From Candidatus Accumulibacter propinquus (GTDB taxonomy: Bacteria; Pseudomonadota; Gammaproteobacteria; Burkholderiales; Rhodocyclaceae): a DNA stretch of 64,000 bases. The notes under the pieces are model-generated. The model searched no databases. It was given only the letters and a program-made list of their open reading frames with translations, and had not been told where the DNA came from. The position numbers and the translations under genes are program-made. This document shows positions 7,805 through 16,595 of this stretch, one piece after another. The DNA lies in contig JADKBU010000015.1 in NCBI GenBank assembly GCA_016714935.1, positions 56,503 through 120,502 on the forward strand. The letters run 5' to 3'. The first letter of the stretch is position 1, and each line of letters opens with the position of its first letter.

Positions 7805-9553
7805 ATGCGTACTGCGCATGAACAGCAATTCACGACTCACGACGGCACGGTGCTGTTCTACCGCTACTGGCCGGCAATGGAAACCATGACCGCTGCGCGG
7901 GCTGTCGTGCTGTTCCACCGCGGCCACGAGCATTCCGGACGGCTACAGCATGTCGTTGATGAACTGGGATTGTGCGATTTCGCGATGTTCGCCTGGGATG
8001 CGCGCGGCCACGGACACTCTCCGGGTGCTCGCGGTGACAGCCCAAGCTTTGCGGCCCTGGTCAGGGACGTCGACAGCTTCGTCCACCATGTCTGTAGTAC
8101 CTATAACATCACTCCGGATAACATCGTGGTTATCGGCCAGAGCGTCGGTGCCGTGCTGGCCGCGACCTGGGCACACGACTACGCACCGCAGATCCGCGGC
8201 CTGGTGCTGGCGGCGCCGGCCTTCCAGGTAAAACTCTACGTCCCCTTCGCGCGGCCAGGGCTGGCTTTGCTGCAGCGGCTGTTCGGCAATTTCTTCATTA
8301 CCTCATACGTCAAAGCCCGCTTCCTGACTCAGGATACCGAGCGAATCCAGTCTTATGACAACGACCCCCTGGTCACCAGAGCCATCTCGGCGCGCGTCCT
8401 GCTGGGCCTCGGTGAAGCTGCGGACAGGATCGTCGCTGATGCGCCGGCCATTCGCCTGCCGCTTCAACTGTTGATCTCGGAAAATGACTGGGTGGTGCAG
8501 CGGGCACCGCAGGAGTCGTTTTTCGAACGCCTGGGCTCGCCGCTGAAGGAGCGCCACCTGCTTGCCGGGTTCCTCCACGACACGCTGGGCGAACGCGACC
8601 GCAAGCTGGCGATCGACAAGATTCGCGCTTTCATCGAGCGCCTTTTCCGTGTGCCGCCGGCGGCCGACTCGCTGCTGCAGGCGCATCACAGCGGCTACAC
8701 GCGTGACGAGGAACTGGGTCTCGGGAAAGCGCTGCCGGCCTTGTCGCTGCGCCGGCTGAACTTTGCGCTGACCCGCCTGGCAATGCGTACCCTCGGCCGG
8801 CTCTCGGAAGGCATCAGCATCGGGTTGACGACAGGCTTCGACTCCGGCACCAGCCTCGACTACGTGTATCGCAACCGGGCGCGTGGTGCACTGCTGATCG
8901 GCAAACTCATCGATCGTGGCTACCTGAATTCGATTGGCTGGCGCGGTGTCCGGGTACGCCGCCTGCATCTGCTGCGCGCAATTGCCTCCGCCGCACGCGA
9001 ACTCAGGGAGAGCGGGCAGCCGTTGCGTCTGGCCGATATCGCCGCGGGACCTGGACGCTACGTGCTGGACGCCGTGGCCCAACTGCCCGAGCGGCCACAG
9101 TCGATCGTGCTGCGCGACTTCAGCGAATTGAATGTCGGGCTCGGCCGCGCACTGATCGCGGCGAGGCAACTCACGGACATCGCGCGCTTCGAAACCGGCG
9201 ACGCTTTCGACGAAGCCGCTCTGGCGAGTCTGACACCGAGGCCCAATCTGGTCGTCGTTTCAGGCCTCTATGAGCTGTTCTCCGACAACGACCTCGTCGC
9301 ATGCTCGCTGCGCGGTCTGGCGCGGGCCGTAGAGGTCGGAGGCTATCTGATCTACACCGGCCAACCCTGGCACCCACAGATCGAGCTGATCGCTCGTACG
9401 CTCACCAGCCATCGCGGTCAGCAGGCCTGGGTGATGCGGCGCCGCACACAGGCCGAACTCGACGAACTCGTGCGCACCGCAGGTTTTTCGAAGATCGCAC
9501 AATGGATCGACGACTGGGGAATGTTTACCGTGTCGGTATCCCGCCGGATCTGA
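7805..9553 (+). CDS. ynbC: Fused alpha/beta hydrolase - SAM methyltransferase, YnbC-like
   Basis: A 582-residue two-domain protein. Residues 1-300 are a monoglyceride-lipase-type hydrolase (Hydrolase_4) with VVLFHRGHEHSGR, the nucleophile elbow VVIGQSVGA (Ser113) and a late His (FLHDTLGERD). A linker of about 90 residues follows, then a class I methyltransferase domain with SAM motif I at 409-417 (LADIAAGPG). The fusion suggests that one protein trims an acyl chain or ester and methylates a product, plausibly a phospholipid made by its neighbours; this is inference. The ATG at 7805 is preceded by GGAG at the right distance, so the upstream GTG at 7751, which would overlap ynbA, was not used. 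It lies 16 bp after ynbA. Confidence 0.82.
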   Translation: MRTAHEQQFTTHDGTVLFYRYWPAMETMTAARAVVLFHRGHEHSGRLQHVVDELGLCDFAMFAWDARGHGHSPGARGDSPSFAALVRDVDSFVHHVCSTYNITPDNIVVIGQSVGAVLAATWAHDYAPQIRGLVLAAPAFQVKLYVPFARPGLALLQRLFGNFFITSYVKARFLTQDTERIQSYDNDPLVTRAISARVLLGLGEAADRIVADAPAIRLPLQLLISENDWVVQRAPQESFFERLGSPLKERHLLAGFLHDTLGERDRKLAIDKIRAFIERLFRVPPAADSLLQAHHSGYTRDEELGLGKALPALSLRRLNFALTRLAMRTLGRLSEGISIGLTTGFDSGTSLDYVYRNRARGALLIGKLIDRGYLNSIGWRGVRVRRLHLLRAIASAARELRESGQPLRLADIAAGPGRYVLDAVAQLPERPQSIVLRDFSELNVGLGRALIAARQLTDIARFETGDAFDEAALASLTPRPNLVVVSGLYELFSDNDLVACSLRGLARAVEVGGYLIYTGQPWHPQIELIARTLTSHRGQQAWVMRRRTQAELDELVRTAGFSKIAQWIDDWGMFTVSVSRRI

Positions 9554-10929
9554 GCTTGCGCGGCAAGGGAGTCTCTGTCGCCGGTGTTGCCGAGGAGGCC
9601 CGTCCATGGCGAAGGGCAATCGCCTGGCTGCTGCTCCTTGGCCCGTTCTTCTTCGCCAGTTACGGCTTCGCAACCTGGATCAGCAGCCAGCGCCCGGATG
9701 TCGGCTTCATCGTCTTCGCCTGGGAACGCCATATTCCGTTGCTGCCATGGACGATCATTCCCTACTGGCTGATCGACGTGCTCTACGGCGTCTCGCTACT
9801 GTTGTGCACGACCCGACGACAGCTCGACACGCACGCCTGCCGCCTGCTGTTCACGCAACTGCTGGCAGTGAGTTGCTTCCTGCTCTTCCCCTTGCGTTGC
9901 ACTTTCGAACGGGGCGAAGTGGCTGGCGCCTTCGGCTGGCTGTTCGCTGTCCTGATGAGTTTCGACCAACCCTTCAACCAGGCGCCGTCGCTGCACATCG
10001 CACTGCTTGTCGTGCTCATGGAAGCGTATCTACGCGCTGTTCCGCGCGCCTGGCACACGCTGGTCCATGCCATGGCCTTGCTGATCGGCGTCTCGGTATT
10101 GACCACCTGGCAACACCACTTTTTCGACATCCCGACCGGCCTGTGGCTGGGCTGCTTCGTTGTCTGGCTGTTTCCGACCGACACCCGCCCACTGCCACGG
10201 CGAGCGTCGCTGACCCGCGACAAGACGCGGCGACGGCTGGCGATGGGCTACGCCAGCGCGGCCGTCGTCATCGGTTGCCTTGCCGTGAGCACCGGCGGCG
10301 TCTGGTGGTGGCTGCTCTGGCCATGTGGCTCGCTGGCACTGGTGGCGCTCGTCTATCTGGTGCTCGACGGCGAATCCTTCGGGAAGCGCGATGACGGTTC
10401 GATGCCACTGGCCGTGCGCTGTCTGCTCGGGCCCTATCTGCTCGGCGCCTGGCTGAATTCGCGCTGGTGGACGCGCAGGCTGGCTACTGCCGATCCTGTG
10501 CTGCCGGGCATTCTGCTTGGGCGGCTGCCAACGCCAACCGAACTGCAACGCCTGCGGGTGCTGGCGGTCGTCGATCTCTGTGCCGAGCTGCCGTGTTCAA
10601 CGCCAGGTACCCACCATACGCTGGTACCGATGCTCGACCTGGTCGAGCCGCGCCTGGCACAAGTCGAAATGGCCGTAGCCGCGATCGAGGCAGCACGCAC
10701 GGCGGGTCGTCCGGTTCTGGTGTGCTGCGCGCTGGGCTTCGCACGCAGTGCGCTGGTGGTTGCTGCATGGCTACTGCGCACCGGTGCTGCAACCTCGCCG
10801 GAAGCTGCGGTCGCGCTAGTACAAAAGTCACGCCCGGCGGTGGTCCTCGGCAGCGCGCAGATCGACCTCCTCAGGCGGTGGCAACTGCAGTACGCGAAAC
10901 CGGCAGCAAGTCCGCGACCTGAGCGATGA
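9502..10929 (+). CDS. ynbD: PAP2-like membrane / dual-specificity phosphatase protein, YnbD-like
   Basis: A 475-residue inner-membrane protein. The N-terminal two thirds carry about eight hydrophobic helices with lipid-phosphatase (PAP2) hallmarks: a PSLH motif and a later WQHHFFDIPTG segment with the His and Asp. The C-terminal third is a dual-specificity/tyrosine phosphatase domain with the CX5R loop: Cys409-ALGFA-Arg415. It could remove phosphate from a phospholipid intermediate, for instance a phosphatidyl-headgroup phosphate, in the way Pgp enzymes finish phosphatidylglycerol. The start is uncertain. ATG at 9502 overlaps ynbC by 52 bases; a TTG at 9556, two bases after the ynbC stop, would give a 457-residue protein. 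Confidence 0.8.
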   Translation: MDRRLGNVYRVGIPPDLSLRGKGVSVAGVAEEARPWRRAIAWLLLLGPFFFASYGFATWISSQRPDVGFIVFAWERHIPLLPWTIIPYWLIDVLYGVSLLLCTTRRQLDTHACRLLFTQLLAVSCFLLFPLRCTFERGEVAGAFGWLFAVLMSFDQPFNQAPSLHIALLVVLMEAYLRAVPRAWHTLVHAMALLIGVSVLTTWQHHFFDIPTGLWLGCFVVWLFPTDTRPLPRRASLTRDKTRRRLAMGYASAAVVIGCLAVSTGGVWWWLLWPCGSLALVALVYLVLDGESFGKRDDGSMPLAVRCLLGPYLLGAWLNSRWWTRRLATADPVLPGILLGRLPTPTELQRLRVLAVVDLCAELPCSTPGTHHTLVPMLDLVEPRLAQVEMAVAAIEAARTAGRPVLVCCALGFARSALVVAAWLLRTGAATSPEAAVALVQKSRPAVVLGSAQIDLLRRWQLQYAKPAASPRPER

Positions 10930-11046
10930 GGCTCCATCCGCTGACCGGCGAAACGGCGCAAAGCGTTTTCGCCTCTTTCACGGCGGGGCACTCGGCGCTG
11001 TCGCCACCCTGCAGAACGTGCCAGCGATCTGCAACGTAGCAGACCG

Positions 11047-12009
11047 ATGACGAGTCATCACTTCCCGATGCTGCAGGACGAGGCCTGGCGGCTGATCGCT
11101 GCTATCGCCGCGGTGCTGATCGTCGCCTCAGTGATCGGGCAGGTGCTGAAGTACACGCTGGCCAGAAACGACGCGCACGCAGCCATCGACAATCTCAATC
11201 GCCGGATCAATGCCTGGTGGGCGATTGCCATTCTGGTCGGGCTGGCGCTACTCGCCGGACGCGCCGGGGTGACGCTGCTGTTTGCCCTGGCGTCGCTGGC
11301 AGCGTTGCGCGAATTCGTTCCCCGTGAGGCCGCGACCGTAACGCCGGCATGGGTCTTGCGCGGCTGCTTCGCTCTCGTCCTGCCGCTGCAGTACCTGCTG
11401 GTCTGGAGCGGCAACCCCCTGCTCTACAGCCTCTTCATTCCAGCCTGCGTGCTGCTGGTGCTGCCGCTGCTCGGCTTGCTGTCTGGTCGTCCGGATACCT
11501 TCATGAGCCATACACGCAGCCTGCGGGCCGGGCTCTTGATCTGCGTGTACGCGGTCTCGCACGTTCCGGCACTTCTCACCCTGCACCTCCCCGGGCCAGC
11601 CTACAGCAATGCCTACCTGCTGGTGTTCCTGCTGCTGGTCGTCCAGTCGAGCGACGTTTTCCAGTATCTGTGGGGAAAGCTCATCGGTCGCCACCTGATT
11701 GCGCCGAGGCTGTCACCGTCAAAAACCGTCGAAGGAACCGTCGGCGGCATCCTGAGTGCCAGCGCGCTGGGCGCAGGACTGGCATCGCTGACGCCGTTTA
11801 CACGCAGGGAAGCGATGCTGATCGCACTGCTGATCACGCTGCTCGGCTTCATCGGCGGCCTGGCCATGTCGGCGATCAAGCGTCGCCGCGGCATCAAGGA
11901 CTGGGGAACGCTGATTCCCGGCCACGGCGGCATGCTCGACCGGCTCGACTCACTCTGCCTCTCGGCTCCGGTCTACTACTACCTGCTGCGTTGGGGCTGG
12001 GCCACCTGA
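11047..12009 (+). CDS. ynbB: CdsA-like phosphatidate cytidylyltransferase, YnbB-like (second copy)
   Basis: A 320-residue protein with about eight membrane helices and the CDP-diglyceride synthase signature near the C terminus: SPSKTVEGTVGG, then RGIKDWGTLIPGHGGMLDRL, holding the conserved Ser, Lys, Asp, PGHGG and DR residues. The reaction would be CTP + phosphatidate to CDP-diacylglycerol + diphosphate, at the inner membrane. A canonical cdsA for housekeeping supply lies at 23050-23886, so this is a dedicated second enzyme. Its position 117 bp after the phosphatase gene and in the same direction as the CDP-alcohol transferase suggests it feeds that enzyme. In E. coli the corresponding gene is second in the locus; here it is last. 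Confidence 0.85.
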   Translation: MTSHHFPMLQDEAWRLIAAIAAVLIVASVIGQVLKYTLARNDAHAAIDNLNRRINAWWAIAILVGLALLAGRAGVTLLFALASLAALREFVPREAATVTPAWVLRGCFALVLPLQYLLVWSGNPLLYSLFIPACVLLVLPLLGLLSGRPDTFMSHTRSLRAGLLICVYAVSHVPALLTLHLPGPAYSNAYLLVFLLLVVQSSDVFQYLWGKLIGRHLIAPRLSPSKTVEGTVGGILSASALGAGLASLTPFTRREAMLIALLITLLGFIGGLAMSAIKRRRGIKDWGTLIPGHGGMLDRLDSLCLSAPVYYYLLRWGWAT

Positions 12010-12033
12010 GCAGACACGGCCAACTGCATAAGG

Positions 12034-12636
12034 CTAACGACGCCGCCACAGTCTGCCGAGCAGGCCACCCAACAGCAGACCGGCAAATCCAGCGCCGGCG
12101 GCAGCGTACCAGATGGCTGCCTTGGCTTCGGCAATCAGCGAGTTGGTAAACACGTTCGACGACAGGTGCATCGAGACCACTTGCCATTTCCCGTCGATCT
12201 TCGCCGAGGTCGAAGTCCAGTTCGAACTCAGGCGGAAAGGCCCCCTGGCCACCGGAAAGAATTCGTCCTCCATCGTCCCGTCGGCGACCGCAACCTCGCC
12301 ATTGCCGAAGAAGTGCGCCGACGCTCCGAGTCTGGCGGTGGTCAGATAACGGTCGAGGGTGCGCTGCTCACCCCTGAGCATGCGATCATAATACGCCTTG
12401 ATCTCGGCGTGCCCGCGCGACACCTCGCCGTTGAGCCAGGTGACCGTCGCCTGCGGATGCATCTGCGCCAGCATGCGGTCGACATCCTGGGCATTGATGC
12501 TGGCTTCGATCTCGCGGAACAGCTTGATCAGCGCCTGGCGATCGGGCGCGTACGGATCGGGTTCGGCAGCCACCGCCCGGTCCGGCCCGATCAGGACGAA
12601 AAACAGCGCGAAGAGCAGATTCACTATCGGACGCAT
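12034..12636 (-). CDS. Exported NTF2-like (SnoaL) protein with C-terminal membrane anchor
   Basis: A 200-residue protein. The ATG at 12636 has a good GGAG six bases upstream and opens directly with a signal peptide (MRPIVNLLFALFFVLIG ... AVAAEPD). Residues about 30-160 fit the DUF4440/SnoaL family: ALIKLFREIEASINAQDVDR, MLAQMHPQATVTWLNGEV, a mid-domain YYDRML, and DGKWQVVSMHLSSNVF near the end. A C-terminal hydrophobic helix with a basic tail (GLLLGGLLGRLWRRR) should anchor it in the membrane with the domain outside. Function is unknown; such domains often bind small ligands. It converges on ynbB with a 24-bp gap and is not part of that operon. Confidence 0.7.
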   Translation of the reverse strand: MRPIVNLLFALFFVLIGPDRAVAAEPDPYAPDRQALIKLFREIEASINAQDVDRMLAQMHPQATVTWLNGEVSRGHAEIKAYYDRMLRGEQRTLDRYLTTARLGASAHFFGNGEVAVADGTMEDEFFPVARGPFRLSSNWTSTSAKIDGKWQVVSMHLSSNVFTNSLIAEAKAAIWYAAAGAGFAGLLLGGLLGRLWRRR

Positions 12637-12824
12637 GCGATCTCCAGTCATTGCCATGGGGTCAGGAAAACGGCTCCGCCCGGCCTGGTGGACGGGCATT
12701 GAGCCAGCTTGCCGGCTAGTCCGCGGTGCCGGACACCGGCGCATGATAGCCCGCTATCGCTTCGCTGACCACCTGTTCAAGCGGTGCTCTCCCCGACCGG
12801 GAGCAGGTCTTTGACCGCAGGGGT

Positions 12825-13610
12825 TCAGCCATCCTGGCGACGCCGGACGGTCTCGAAAAGGCAGATCGCAGCGGCCGCGGCGACATTGAGCGATTCCATC
12901 GCGCCCGGCATCGGGATGTGCACTTGCCGCTGCGTCGCGGCCAGTACTGCTGGCCGCACGCCCAGCCCTTCGCTGCCGAACACCCACGCCAAGGGTCGAT
13001 CGAGCTTGGTCGTATAAAGGCTGACAGGCGCCGCCAGCGCTGTGCCCACAGCCTGCCCGTGAAAAGCTGCAAGAAAGCCTGCCAGGTCGCCGCCCTCGTG
13101 GATCTCGACCTGAAAATGCGCCCCCATGGCCGCGCGCAGGGTCTTCGGCGACCACGCCTGCGCGCAATCGGCGGACAGCAAGACCTGGCGAAAACCCGCC
13201 GCCGCAGTACTGCGCAAAATCGAACCGACATTGCCGGGATCCTGGACACCATCGAGCAATACCGTATCCGCGTCATGGTCGAGGCCGCGTGCGGGCTGCG
13301 GCCAGGCCACGATGGCCATGATGCCGCTGGGCGTGTCGACCACCGCCAGATCGTCGAACAGGGCATCCGGGAGACAGGTCACGCGCGTACCGGCACCGCA
13401 GTTCGCCAGGTAGCAGGCGGCTTCCGGACGGCCGGCGCCACTGTCGCTGACGACGATTTCCTCGGGCATCCCGCGCTGACGTCCGTAGGCCTCGATCAAA
13501 TGCATGCCATCGAGCAGCACGCAGGCACTCCGACGCCGCTCACGACTACTCTGGCAGAGTTTCTTCAGCATCTTGTAGTGCGGATTCTCGCGCGAAGCAA
13601 TCCGCTTCAT
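12825..13610 (-). CDS. TrmH/SpoU-family RNA 2'-O-ribose methyltransferase
   Basis: A 261-residue SPOUT methyltransferase. The N-terminal substrate-binding part has RENPHYKMLKKLCQSSRER and VLLDGMHLIEAY, as in RlmB/TsnR relatives. The C-terminal knotted SAM domain shows the three SpoU motifs: VLLDGVQDPGNVGSILR, WVFGSEGLGV and IPMPGAMESLNVAAAAA. It methylates a ribose 2'-OH in rRNA or tRNA; which base cannot be read from sequence. Its ATG overlaps the rnhB stop as ATGA, so it is the last gene of the rpsB-to-rnhB transcript, a position where beta-proteobacteria commonly carry this gene. Confidence 0.88.
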   Translation of the reverse strand: MKRIASRENPHYKMLKKLCQSSRERRRSACVLLDGMHLIEAYGRQRGMPEEIVVSDSGAGRPEAACYLANCGAGTRVTCLPDALFDDLAVVDTPSGIMAIVAWPQPARGLDHDADTVLLDGVQDPGNVGSILRSTAAAGFRQVLLSADCAQAWSPKTLRAAMGAHFQVEIHEGGDLAGFLAAFHGQAVGTALAAPVSLYTTKLDRPLAWVFGSEGLGVRPAVLAATQRQVHIPMPGAMESLNVAAAAAICLFETVRRRQDG

Positions 13611-14206
13611 CGCTGGCTCAAGCGGGCAACCGGTCCGTAGCTGCGACGGTGGTGAGGGCTGGCGCCATGTTCGACCAACGCCCGAAGATGCTGCGCTGTC
13701 GGATAACCCATATGGCGATCAAAACCATACTGCGGATAAGCGCGGTGCAGTTCACGCATGCCGGCGTCGCGCACCGTCTTGGCGAGAATCGACGCCGCCG
13801 CTATGGCTGCAATCTTCCCGTCGCCACCGACGACCGCCTCGACGGGGTACAGCAGCATCGGGCAACGATTGCCATCGACCTGCACGCGCTCGGGAATGAC
13901 TCCGTGCCCGGCGACGAGCGCCGCCACGGCACGCTGCATGGCCAGCAGGCTGGCCTGCAGGATGTTGATCCGGTCGATCTCCTCGACGCTGGCCTCCGCC
14001 ACCGCCCAGGCCAGCGCCCGCAGGCGAATCTCGTCGGCCAGCACCACCCGCCGTCCGGCCGAGAGTTTTTTCGAATCATTCAGGCCGACGATCGGGCGTG
14101 CCGGGTCGAGGATCACCGCCGCCGCAACCACCGGCCCAGCCAGCGGACCCCGACCAGCCTCGTCAACACCGCAGAGTAATCCTTCAGGCTGCAGCAAGGG
14201 CAGCAT
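13607..14206 (-). CDS. rnhB: Ribonuclease HII
   Basis: A 199-residue enzyme that removes ribonucleotides and RNA from RNA/DNA hybrids. The motifs are complete: GVDEAGRGPLAGPVVAAAV (catalytic Asp-Glu), LNDSKKLS, the third acidic residue in VQVDGNRCP, and AAASILAKTVRD. The ATG at 14206 gives MLPLLQPEGLLCGVDEAGRG and overlaps lpxB by 23 bases; the much longer upstream frame is only read-through over lpxB. It ends in an ATGA overlap with the methyltransferase gene. Confidence 0.96.
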   Translation of the reverse strand: MLPLLQPEGLLCGVDEAGRGPLAGPVVAAAVILDPARPIVGLNDSKKLSAGRRVVLADEIRLRALAWAVAEASVEEIDRINILQASLLAMQRAVAALVAGHGVIPERVQVDGNRCPMLLYPVEAVVGGDGKIAAIAAASILAKTVRDAGMRELHRAYPQYGFDRHMGYPTAQHLRALVEHGASPHHRRSYGPVARLSQR

Positions 14207-15365
14207 GATGCCGTCCCGAGTGCAGGCAAGCGACCACCGCTGCCGCCGCCTTATCGGCAGCATTCTGGCGCAGTTGCAGATGCAGCGCCAGAAAACCCGC
14301 CTTGATGCGTTCGCATACCGGCTTGTCGGCGTACAGGTTGAGCATCGCCTGCGTGAGGTTCTCGGGCGTGGCGTCATCCTGAATGAACTCTGGAACAACG
14401 AACTTGCCGGCCAGCACGTTGGGCAAACCAACGTAGGGCAGATAACCCATGCGACGCATCATGCGGTACGAAAGCGGTGCCATCTTGTAGACAATGGCCA
14501 TCGGCCTCTTCAGCAGCGCCGCCTCAAGGGTGGCGGTACCGCTGGCAACCAGGACGACATCGGCAGCCATCATCGCCTGGTGGGCATGACCAAACAGCAG
14601 GCGAATCGGAAGTTCCTGCGCCGCGCAGCGACGCAACGCGCTCTCGAACAACTCCCGTGTTTCGCGTGTGGCCAGCGGTACGAGAAAAACCGCCTCCGGG
14701 ATCTCCCGGTGAATCCTGCGCGCGGTTTCGATGAAGGTATCCGCCATGTACTGCAGTTCGGACTGCCGACTCCCCGGCAGGAGAGCGAACACCGGTGCAA
14801 GCAACGAGAGATCAAGCAACACGCGCGCGCCGTCGCGGCCGTCTTCAAGCGGCAGCATGTCGGCCAAGGGATGGCCGACATAGCTCACGGGTATGCCTTG
14901 CTGCTCGTACAGCGCCGGTTCGAATGGAAAGAGCGCCAGCACCCGCGAAACAGCAGCACCTATCTTGTGGATCCGCTGTCCCCGCCAGGCCCAGATCGAT
15001 GGACTGACGTAATGGATGCTGGGAATCCCGCGCTGCTTGAGAGCCTTTTCGAGCGCCAGATTGAAATCCGGCGCATCCACACCGATGAAGACATCGGGCG
15101 GATCGGCCAGAAAGCGGCGTTTGAGATCCCTGCGAATGGCGGCAATTTCACGATAGTGTCGGAGCACCTCGACGTAGCCGCGAACCGCCAGTTTCTCGAG
15201 TGGATGCCAGGCCTCGAAGCCCATGCCCAACATCTTCGGACCACCCACGCCATAAAAAACGGCGTTCGGCAGCCTTGCGCGGAGCGCCTGGATCAACTGA
15301 CTGGCGAGCAGATCGCCCGATGCCTCACCAGCCACCATGGCGATCCGGAACCCCGCTGCGGTCAT
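14184..15365 (-). CDS. lpxB: Lipid-A-disaccharide synthase
   Basis: A 393-residue GT19 glycosyltransferase that joins UDP-2,3-diacylglucosamine and lipid X into the lipid A disaccharide at the inner membrane. Recognisable parts are AGEASGDLLASQLIQALR at the N terminus, FYGVGGPKMLGMGFE, the central INYVSPSIWAWR-type motif (IHYVSPSIWAWRGQR) and the donor-site region VLVASGTATLEAALLKRPM with PYVGLPNVLAGKFVVPE. Length is normal for the family. The start overlaps the lpxA stop as ATGA, so translation is coupled. Confidence 0.97.
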   Translation of the reverse strand: MTAAGFRIAMVAGEASGDLLASQLIQALRARLPNAVFYGVGGPKMLGMGFEAWHPLEKLAVRGYVEVLRHYREIAAIRRDLKRRFLADPPDVFIGVDAPDFNLALEKALKQRGIPSIHYVSPSIWAWRGQRIHKIGAAVSRVLALFPFEPALYEQQGIPVSYVGHPLADMLPLEDGRDGARVLLDLSLLAPVFALLPGSRQSELQYMADTFIETARRIHREIPEAVFLVPLATRETRELFESALRRCAAQELPIRLLFGHAHQAMMAADVVLVASGTATLEAALLKRPMAIVYKMAPLSYRMMRRMGYLPYVGLPNVLAGKFVVPEFIQDDATPENLTQAMLNLYADKPVCERIKAGFLALHLQLRQNAADKAAAAVVACLHSGRHHAALAAA

Positions 15366-16141
15366 CGAATGATGCCGCGTTTCGACACCGCGAGGAAATC
15401 GATCAGTGGCTGTATTTCGGGATGCGCAACCACTTCCTGCGCCAGTTTGGCGCGCGCCTCGTCGAGCATCAGCCCAGACTTGTACAGCGTCCGGTAGGCA
15501 CGCTTCAGGGCCAGCAGCGCTTCCGCTGAAAAACCCCGGCGCTTGAGCCCTTCGGCATTGATTCCGAATGGACTGGCGGTATTGCCGGCAGCCATCACGA
15601 AGGGTGGAATATCCTGCAGGACCACCGTGCCGACGGCAGTCATGGTGTGCGCGCCGACCCGGCAGAACTGGTGGACGCCGGTGTAGCCGCCGAGGATGGC
15701 CCAGTCATCGATATGCACGTGGCCAGCCAACTGCGCATTGTTGGCAAACACGGTACGGTTGCCCACCTGGCAATCATGCGCGATGTGCACGTAGGCCATG
15801 ATCCAGTTGTCGTCGCCAACGCGAGTAACCCCGGCATCGAGCGCCGTACCCAGGTTGAACGAGCAGAACTCCCGGATCGTGTTGCGATCGCCGATTTCAA
15901 GGCACGTCGGCTCGCCGGCATACTTCTTGTCCTGCGGCACTTCGCCCAGGGAGCAGAACTGGAAAATGCGGTTTTCACAGCCGATGCGTGTCCGTCCGGA
16001 GATCACCACATGCGGGCCGACGATCGTGTTGTCGCCAATCTCCACGTGCTCGCCGATGATCGTATAAGGACCAACAGCAACGTTTTCGCCAAGTTGCGCA
16101 CCCGCATGGACGATTGCCGTTTGATGAATCAATGCCGCCAT
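15362..16141 (-). CDS. lpxA: UDP-N-acetylglucosamine acyltransferase
   Basis: A 259-residue left-handed beta-helix acyltransferase doing the first lipid A step, 3-O-acylation of UDP-GlcNAc from acyl-ACP. It shows the hexapeptide repeats (VAVGPYTIIGEHVEIGDNTI), the catalytic-His region in MAYVHIAHDCQVG, and the C-terminal helices EALLALKRAYRTLYKSGL. The ATG at 16141 overlaps the fabZ stop by one base, and its own stop overlaps lpxB. The longer frame upstream is read-through of fabZ. Confidence 0.97.
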   Translation of the reverse strand: MAALIHQTAIVHAGAQLGENVAVGPYTIIGEHVEIGDNTIVGPHVVISGRTRIGCENRIFQFCSLGEVPQDKKYAGEPTCLEIGDRNTIREFCSFNLGTALDAGVTRVGDDNWIMAYVHIAHDCQVGNRTVFANNAQLAGHVHIDDWAILGGYTGVHQFCRVGAHTMTAVGTVVLQDIPPFVMAAGNTASPFGINAEGLKRRGFSAEALLALKRAYRTLYKSGLMLDEARAKLAQEVVAHPEIQPLIDFLAVSKRGIIR

Positions 16142-16590
16142 CACCCCGGCGCCTTGACGATCGAACTCTTGGCACACATCAGCTCGGCTTCGGCGACGAT
16201 CTCGCCGTCGACGCGTGCCTCGGCCTTGAATTTCCAGATGTTGCGCATCTGGCGCAGGATGCTGACGTGCAGGTGCAGTTGGTCACCCGCGGTTACGGTC
16301 TTCTTGAAACGCGCACTGTCTATTCCCACGAAGTAGAAGAGGGAGGAACTGTCGGGCTTGGCACCCAGCGTCTTGAAAGAGAGAATGCCCGCTGCCTGTG
16401 CCAGCGCTTCCAGGATCAGCACCCCTGGCATCACCGGGTGATGCGGAAAATGGCCCGTGAAAAACGGTTCATTGATGGTCACGTTCTTGTAGGCATGGAT
16501 GTCCTGGCCAGGCCGGCACTCAAGCACCCGGTCAACCAACAGAAAGGGGTAGCGGTGCGGCAACTGCTCGATGATCTCGTGGATATCCAT
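16141..16590 (-). CDS. fabZ: 3-hydroxyacyl-ACP dehydratase
   Basis: A 149-residue hot-dog-fold dehydratase that makes trans-2-enoyl-ACP in fatty-acid elongation. Key features are EIIEQLPHRYPFLLVDRV at the start, FFTGHFPHHPVMPGVLILEA with the active-site His and the Glu of the LILEA helix, and a normal length. The ATG at 16590 lies five bases after the lpxD stop. Co-expression with lpxA and lpxD balances use of the shared 3-hydroxyacyl-ACP pool. Confidence 0.97.
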   Translation of the reverse strand: MDIHEIIEQLPHRYPFLLVDRVLECRPGQDIHAYKNVTINEPFFTGHFPHHPVMPGVLILEALAQAAGILSFKTLGAKPDSSSLFYFVGIDSARFKKTVTAGDQLHLHVSILRQMRNIWKFKAEARVDGEIVAEAELMCAKSSIVKAPG

Positions 16591-16595
16591 TGCGT

